Below, in pieces: positions 58,297 to 64,000 of a stretch of 64,000 bases of DNA (position 1 is its first letter; every line of letters begins with the position of its first letter). The notes below the pieces were generated by a model. That model was not told the origin of the DNA. It did not search any database and worked only from the letters and a program-made list of their open reading frames with translations. The position numbers were made by a program, and so were the translations under genes. Origin of the DNA: Mauremys mutica (taxonomy: Eukaryota > Chordata > Testudines > Geoemydidae); assembly GCF_020497125.1 (NCBI RefSeq), contig NC_059075.1, positions 32,276,003-32,340,002 on the forward strand. Direction: 5' to 3'.

Positions 58297-60830
58297 CTAA
58301 GGTAGTAGTGGGATGGGAAGGAAGGCACAGCTCAAGCTATCTGTCCAAGGCAGTAGGAGAGAATCGCTTCTGAAGTACTGTCCTTGAGCTCCCCTGGAGC
58401 AGTATATGTTGCATTTCCTCTTTGCCTGAGAAACAAACAATTCCCAAGTGAGGGTTCCCCACTGAGTGAAGATGCTGTTTACCATCATGTAACTCTCGCT
58501 CACAATTGGTGATGAAATGCCTTCTGAGGTGTCTGCCAGTGAATTCTGGGTGGTAAACTGTCAATACGGTGATATGGTTCCAGATACACAAGTTCCTCCA
58601 TCTACAGAAACAGTCAACTCATGGGATGGATCTTGCCCTGCTCTGCTTGTTTATGGTTACTTGGTTGTTACATTGTCTGACATTATCTGGGCATGCTGGG
58701 ATTGTATGAATGGTGGGAATGCTTTGCAAGCTTCTGCTACTGTTCTCAGTTCCAAAAGATTTATGTGCATTCTGGCTTCCCAAGTAGACCAAGTGACCTC
58801 CACTGTATGATTGTCCATGTGGGCTCCCCAGCCTCTCAGGGAGGCATCTGTAATTATCATTTTGTCAGGTGTGGGGGATAGAAAGGGAACTCCCATGCAC
58901 ATGTGTCCAGGGATCCTCCACTATGTCAGTGAGACCCTCATCTTACTATGGTGTTCGTGCTGTGCTTATTCAACATATAATTTGTTTGGAGCCAAGCTTG
59001 TAGGCAAGGAAGGTGGAGACTGGTGAATTGCATCATTTAAATATATAGCACCATATGACCCAGGAGAGTGAGCTAGATCCAAACTGATGTTCGAGGGCTG
59101 TGCAGAACTAAGTCTATCAGAGTGCCCACAGTGTGAAATCTGTCCTTGGGGAGGTAGAGGTTTATCCTGATTGAATCTAGTGTCATTCATATAAATTCTG
59201 TGGTCTGCATCCAAGTACAGGCAGACTTCTCCATGTTTACGCATATTTCCACAGGTGGTAGAAGGTGGTGCAATACCTGCCAGTCAAAAGCCTGTCATCC
59301 AAGAATGGGAAGATGGTGGAGCTGCCTCGTCTGAGCTGAGTTGCACTGCTACTACTGAAAACACTTTGTGAAGACTCTGGAAGCTGTAGCTAACCCAAAT
59401 GGGAGGACCCGGTATTGGCTGTGGTGGGAGCCCATCACAAACCTGATGAATCATCTGTGAAAGGGGTGAATATCTAAATGAAAATATTTATCTTTCATAC
59501 TGAGAGCGGTAAACCATGTGTCTCTTTCTAGGGATGTATTATTGGTGCCACTGTAAGCACAGGGAATTTCAGTTTGAAAATAACAATGTTGAGTCAACCC
59601 AAGTTGGGAATGGGTCTCCAGCTTCCTTACTTCCTAGTTCCCAAGGAGAAGTTTGAATAGACCCCTTTCCCCACAATGTTGAGGGGGTACTTGCTCTATT
59701 GCTCCTTTTGGAGAAGAAATTCTATCTCTTGAAGGAGGATACCCTCTTAAGAATGGTCCCTGAAAAGAGACAGGGAATGGGGTTTTGGAGGAATTGGGAG
59801 GCAAAACTCAATAGCATAGCTGGAATGGATGATATCCAGCACCCACTTGCCTGTTATCACCCTCCAATTGTGTGAAAATTTTGCTAGGCATCCCCCAAAG
59901 TGGATCTCAGAATCAAGTAGAGATGTCATCAATATTGTATTGCAGCTCTCGGGCATCTAGTCAAAAATATCTCTTGGTTGGGGGTGTGTGGTTGAAGTGG
60001 AAGATATCTTGGCCTCTGCATTTTCTGTCATTTGTGAGGTGGCTCATAAGAGTGCTGGTGATAGAAAGACTGAAGTAAGTGCCTCGGTTTCTATGGCTGT
60101 TCATGGCATTTTCTCTTTGAGGACAGTTGTACATATACCCAGGGAGCGGAGGGCTGCCCTGGAGTCCTTCACCAAGTGTAAAGACTCATTTCTCTTCTCA
60201 TTGAATGAGCCTAAACAAAGGTCAAGTCCCTAAAAATGTTTTCATCTCCATGGAAAACCCTGAAGACTGCAGCCATGATTCCCACTGCACAACTCCCACT
60301 GGTTGTTGCCATAAATCTTCTTGTTGGATCATCCATAGCTTATAATAAAGTTTTGGCCACTAGTTTGCCCTCATCAATATAGGCTCGAAATTGAGCCCTG
60401 TCCTCCTGAGATAACTTGTCCCTAAAGTCCAGGAACTTAAGAGTAATTCAGGAAATTGTGATAAGGGCCCAACAGTCTGACATTCTAAACTGAAGGCTGG
60501 TAGATGTAAACACATTCCTCTCCACAAGATCTAGAGACTTTGGCTTCTGTATCGGCAGGGGTGGTGCTTGGATGTTGCTGTCTGGATATTTTCATAGCTG
60601 CCTGGACCACTAAGGAGTTCAGGGCAGGGTGGATGAATATGAATTCCATTCCCTTACCTGGTACAGAGTAACACTTTTCTACCCTCTTGGGAGTCAGGGT
60701 AGGTAGCCAGTGTGTGCCATTCAGCCATTGCTGGTATGGCTTCATTTACCGGGAGCACAACCTGACTGGATCTCACAGACTGTAGGATATCCAGAAATGG
60801 AATAAATAGGGACAGCACCCGAAGAAATAC
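58297..60830 (-). mobile_element. DIRS retrotransposon, copy 2, lacking the recombinase end
   Basis: On the minus strand: gag-like segment (60485-60745; HPALNSLVVQAAMKISRQ), RT start (59747-59956; HNWRVITGKWVLDIIHSSYA), RNase H (58657-58902; IITDASLRGWGAHMDN, HINLLELRTVAEACKAF), and the post-RH region (58297-58503; FTQWGTLTWELFVSQAKRK). No tyrosine recombinase or terminal repeat is seen below 58297, so the 3' end is lost. A different copy, not the continuation of copy 1, because RT and RH occur in both. Confidence 0.82.
58657..58902 (-). pseudogene. DIRS RNase H remnant (copy 2)
   Basis: An 82-codon open frame with TDASLRGWGAHMD (first catalytic Asp of RNase H), HINLLELRTV (conserved Glu) and MSDNVTTK (Asp-Asn-x-Thr block) in the family order and spacing. 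The frame is intact over this length but the rest of the polyprotein is broken. Confidence 0.85.
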
Positions 60831-61172
60831 CTTTTACCAGATTCTGTGGGCTTCCCTGAAACATCACCATAATTCTCAGTATATTCTAAGCTTTCAAACT
60901 ATCCCTGCCCTGCAGCATCATGCATATATCAGTTTACTGCTTTATCTGTTCTATGTTTAGGGTCACAGCCTTGTAGAGTTTTAGATTTTGAAAGTGTCTC
61001 ATACTATTATGGGGTTCATAACCCTTTCTCCTCTGCAATTTATATCCCTTTTTCGAAGGGAGATTCAATGTTTTAAAAAATTTACTCCTGACTAAATTAA
61101 ATCCTGGGCTATACATGAAAGACTGAAGAAAGCATTGAAAGGAGGCTGGTACAAGCATATATATCTTATGGA

Positions 61173-61691
61173 TAAGGCTATGATTTAATCATGAGTATGT
61201 TAGTAAAAGTCATGGACAGGTCAGGGGCAATAAACAAAAGTTCACAGCCCCTGACCTGTCCATGACTTGTACTATAAATGCCCCTGACTAAAACTTATCT
61301 GGGGGGCTGCTACTCTTGGGGGAGGCACTGCTCAGGGGAGTCCAGTGGGCTCAGGGCCAGAGGCATCAGCTTCCAGGGGCTGCAGAACAGCGGCTACGCC
61401 GGTTGTCCCCCTGCTCCGGCTGCCCCTGGGACCACTGCCGGGGGGCCGCCAAGCTGGGGCTGCTCCAGCCACACCCAGGACTGCTGCTCAGGCAGTCCCC
61501 GGGGCCACCCAAGCAGGCCCCAGGGCCGTCCGAGCAGCTGGCTCCAGAGCTGCTCCATCAGTGGCCAGTGTGGCTGTCCCTGGGGCTGCCTGAGCAGGTC
61601 AGCCACACTGGCCACTGTAGAAGTCATAGAGGTTGTGGAAAGTCACAGAATCCATGACTTACGTGATCTCCATGACAGACACGTAGCCCTA
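61173..61691. mobile_element. hAT-like element, 519 bp, with internal hairpin, 8 bp TSD
   Basis: Ends TAAGGCTATGA and (reverse complement) TAGGGCTACGT; direct repeats CTTATGGA at 61165-61172 and 61692-61699. The left part has an inverted repeat GTCATGGACAGGTCAGGGGC / GCCCCTGACCTGTCCATGAC (61209-61266). The interior is G+C-rich, and its three overlapping open frames (61278-61760) are compositional artefacts. Confidence 0.8.
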
Positions 61692-61699
61692 CTTATGGA

Positions 61700-62357
61700 T
61701 TTATTTTTTCTTTTGAATTTTAGTTCTCACCTTCTTTTCCTTATTTCACATTCTCTCTGAACTTTTTTTGTGCATCATTTTTCACAGTCATCATGTAATT
61801 GTTTCTCTCCTCCATATCTCTGTTTTCCTTCTCCCAAAGTCTTTGATTTCCCATAACCCCTAGACTCTCTTGAGGCAGCATTGCAAAATCATCATAACAG
61901 AGTATCTGCATGGGAACAAAATCTACTTCCCAAGCCTTACTATGAGAAGGGGAATCACAAGACTTTTTAACTCACCTGTCCAAACAAAAGAAAAAAACAA
62001 ACACCAAATCTGCCAAGACAAAACAAACCCCCCTGTGAAGTTTACAGAGACCTTGAACACCATGCTAGAAGTGAATACAAGACTGACTTTATTTCCTGCT
62101 TCCACAGGCTTATATCTCCCTGCTATATTCCCCCTCATGCTCTATCTTCTCACAAGTAACACCACAAAAAATTCCTAATCCCTTGCTTTCAAGCCACAAA
62201 GCAACACGTTGGAGGGCTGTCCTAAGTGAAATGCCAACACAGTAATGTTGGAGTGAAGCTTTGCGATGCAGAGCACGTGACCGGGTTTGAAATTGGACAA
62301 AACAATTTGGCCTCAGTGTAGCATTCACATTTTTTCGTTCTTCAAGCGGTACGTCTT
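61700..62357. other. TDP1 intron just downstream of the penultimate exon
   Basis: No gene or repeat recognised. Confidence 0.45.
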
Positions 62358-62359
62358 AC

Positions 62360-62474
62360 CTTTGCTTCCATATTGCTCTGGGGGCAGATCATAAGGCACA
62401 GGAAAAGATGCCACTGGCTCATTACTTCCTGAAAACATTTTCTTCTTCACATGGAAGTAACCTGTATCCAATCC
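62360..62474 (-). CDS. TDP1: TDP1 penultimate coding exon
   Basis: A 115 bp exon with acceptor ...TTTTTCACAG and donor G|GTAAGA encodes 38 residues beginning [12 protein letters not shown] and containing [15 protein letters not shown], which matches the C-terminal region of tyrosyl-DNA phosphodiesterase 1. TDP1 removes 3'-tyrosyl and other 3' adducts from DNA, for example after stalled topoisomerase I, using two HKD motifs of the phospholipase D superfamily. This exon lies after the second catalytic motif and contributes to the end of the second PLD domain. It ends one base into a codon that is completed by the exon at 34157. The upstream exons are outside the window to the right. Confidence 0.95.
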
Positions 62475-64000
62475 CTGTGAAAAATACACAGAAGGAAATG
62501 ATTGACTTGTTAGTTTTATGAAAGTAAAACGTTCAATTTATCACAGTGTGGATTTCCCTCACCATCAAAGAGAGTAGCTAAAACACAAAAAGTTTTCCTT
62601 CTCTTTCTGGGGTATAAATAGCGTACCAAAGCCTGCTCCTATCTTGAGAGCCCAGTCTCCCTTCCCTGCTCCAGTCCTTTCTTCCTCTTTTGATCACCAC
62701 CATCTTGGCCCTGCATGTGGAATAAGTCCTATCTGCACCCACTCACCTTGTCACGTAAGCCTCTACTAATCTAATTCTATACTCAAGCAGGGAAAACAAG
62801 GCTGTGGGAGTTGTCTTTACCTGGGAAACCCCGTACAAACTGCCTGAGAATCTTGTAGGACCCAGATGGGCAATGTATCCAGTCACAGCCTGAAGAGATG
62901 GTTTTGCATGTAAACCGAGTCATGGTCACATGACATAGAAGTCTTATGAAAAATTTAATGTGGAGAAAATCCTTCTCCTTTCTTTCCTCTGCTTAATTTT
63001 ATCACAAACTTATCATCTAGATGACAGAAGTGTGTGTTAGTCAGTATGGAGTTAAAATCCAAATAAACACACTACATTTGTAATGAGGACACAAACATCT
63101 CTTCAAAGACAAATCTCCCAGGCACTTTTGGATAATATAGCACTGTTATGCTGTGAAGTTCACTGAAGCTTTGAAAACTCTGGTATGAAAAAAAGAAACC
63201 TCTGAAGTGTATTACAAAGTTTGGCAACCGTCATCACTATACAGCACGGACGCTTAGAGGTTAGTGATTTTGGGGGGTGGGAAGAGATATCCGTGTATGC
63301 AGTACAAGGAAGACAAGGTGGCCTTGAAGTGTTTCACATAAATTTGGCAGATGCTCTTAGGTTAGCTATCAGGTCAATGGAATTCCATCATCAGACTTTT
63401 GTAACAAATTACTCAAAGCCAACCCTTTTAGAAATTGAGACTCCTTTGGGCTGTGTGAAAATAGCATCAGTCTATTTTTTTTAAAATGAAACTAATCTAA
63501 AAAATTAAATATTTGAAAAAAAACCCAACAAGAATACTTTTGGAAGAGAATATTCTAATACTGAGAATAAACTTCCATCCTTTTGACATACACAGCCCTC
63601 TACAAACACCATCATATCTGTGCTGTTTGTTAGTCTTTGACATCTGGCGTTATCTGAGTTTTGCTAGATTCCTGGATTATTGTTTCTGTAACAATACAAG
63701 CACAGTGTCAAATAGCCCTTGAGTTAAACCTTTGTTTATGGCATAATTAACTGAAATTATTGGTTGAAATGACAGTAGCATTTATGTACAGTAACCCTCA
63801 ACTACTTCATGGTATTCTCTACTGAATTTTTACTTGATCAAAATGTTGCTGTTTTGAAAAATGAATGGTATGTATTACCATGCATTATATTGTAACATGG
63901 AAGACTGAGGTAGAAAAGTGGTCTTTGATTTTTTTTTCTTGATATTCTGGAAACTCTGAAGGTATTCATGACACTTCATCTCAGTTAGTAATAGAAGGGA
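62475..64000 (-). other. TDP1: TDP1 intron upstream of the penultimate exon (partial)
   Basis: Intron sequence continuing beyond the right edge. I looked for the preceding TDP1 exon on the minus strand and did not find it. A donor-like CAG|GTAAAG lies near 62820 on the minus strand, but the sequence before it does not read as TDP1. An 87-codon open frame at 63221-63484 (+) has no homology I recognise. Confidence 0.6.

Noticed and set aside
61278..61760. 160-codon plus-strand frame and shorter overlapping ones
   Set aside because: They lie inside the 519 bp hAT-like element and arise from its G+C-rich interior.
62815..62900. Another TDP1 exon ending at a CAG|GTAAAG donor on the minus strand
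   Set aside because: The preceding sequence does not translate to TDP1 in any frame and lacks a paired acceptor at the right place.

Overview
The window is vertebrate nuclear DNA, most likely from a cryptodire turtle. It has spliced exons of two vertebrate genes and a G+C-rich promoter island. Its dispersed repeats are the set typical of turtle genomes: CR1 LINEs, the turtle tRNA-derived SINE, DIRS elements, several hAT families, MIR/CORE-like SINEs and 1.0-1.1 kb LTRs. There are no bacterial-style operons; nearly all longer open frames are remnants of mobile elements or chance frames in G+C-rich DNA.

Genes, both on the minus strand and head to tail. (1) The last two coding exons of TDP1 (tyrosyl-DNA phosphodiesterase 1) lie at 62360-62474 and 34084-34157, separated by a 28.2 kb final intron. 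(2) The first coding exon of KCNK13 (THIK-1 two-pore-domain K+ channel) lies at 4415-4751 inside a roughly 2.5 kb CpG island (about 4440-6930). Its first intron fills 1-4414 and runs off the left edge. As I recall the human map, TDP1 is followed by KCNK13 in the same orientation, so the order looks conserved.

Layout. 1-4414: KCNK13 intron 1 with a 3.3 kb CR1 (-). 4415-6930: KCNK13 exon 1 and promoter island. 6930-33620: intergenic DNA. It holds a Tigger/pogo-like element, a near-complete CR1 (-) carrying an opposite CR1 insertion and a palindromic retroposon, a composite hAT at 19.3-21.3 kb, a turtle tRNA SINE, LTR copies at 24.0 and 28.7 kb, a foldback hAT at 25.8-27.2 kb, a Harbinger-like element at 27.5 kb, a DIRS 3' end at 29.6-30.6 kb and a CR1 at 32.4 kb. 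33620-34157: TDP1 3' UTR and last exon. 34158-62359: the last TDP1 intron. It holds an LTR at 35.3 kb, a possible 1.9 kb hAT at 37.7 kb, a 237 bp hAT MITE at 42.3 kb, a 4.1 kb autonomous-type hAT with a broken ZMYM1-like transposase at 43.0-47.1 kb, a DIRS copy at 48.4-54.6 kb that took in an LTR (itself hit by a CR1), a retroposon and a hAT, a second DIRS copy at 58.3-60.8 kb and a 519 bp hAT at 61.2 kb. 62360-64000: TDP1 penultimate exon and part of the preceding intron.

I see no novel multi-gene system. The most interesting material is the biology of the mobile elements: one SINE-like retroposon family with 11-13 bp target-site duplications at all five copies and frequent internal inversions, a foldback hAT, a long G+C-rich palindrome inside the ZMYM1-type hAT, and deep nesting in the last intron of a DNA repair gene.
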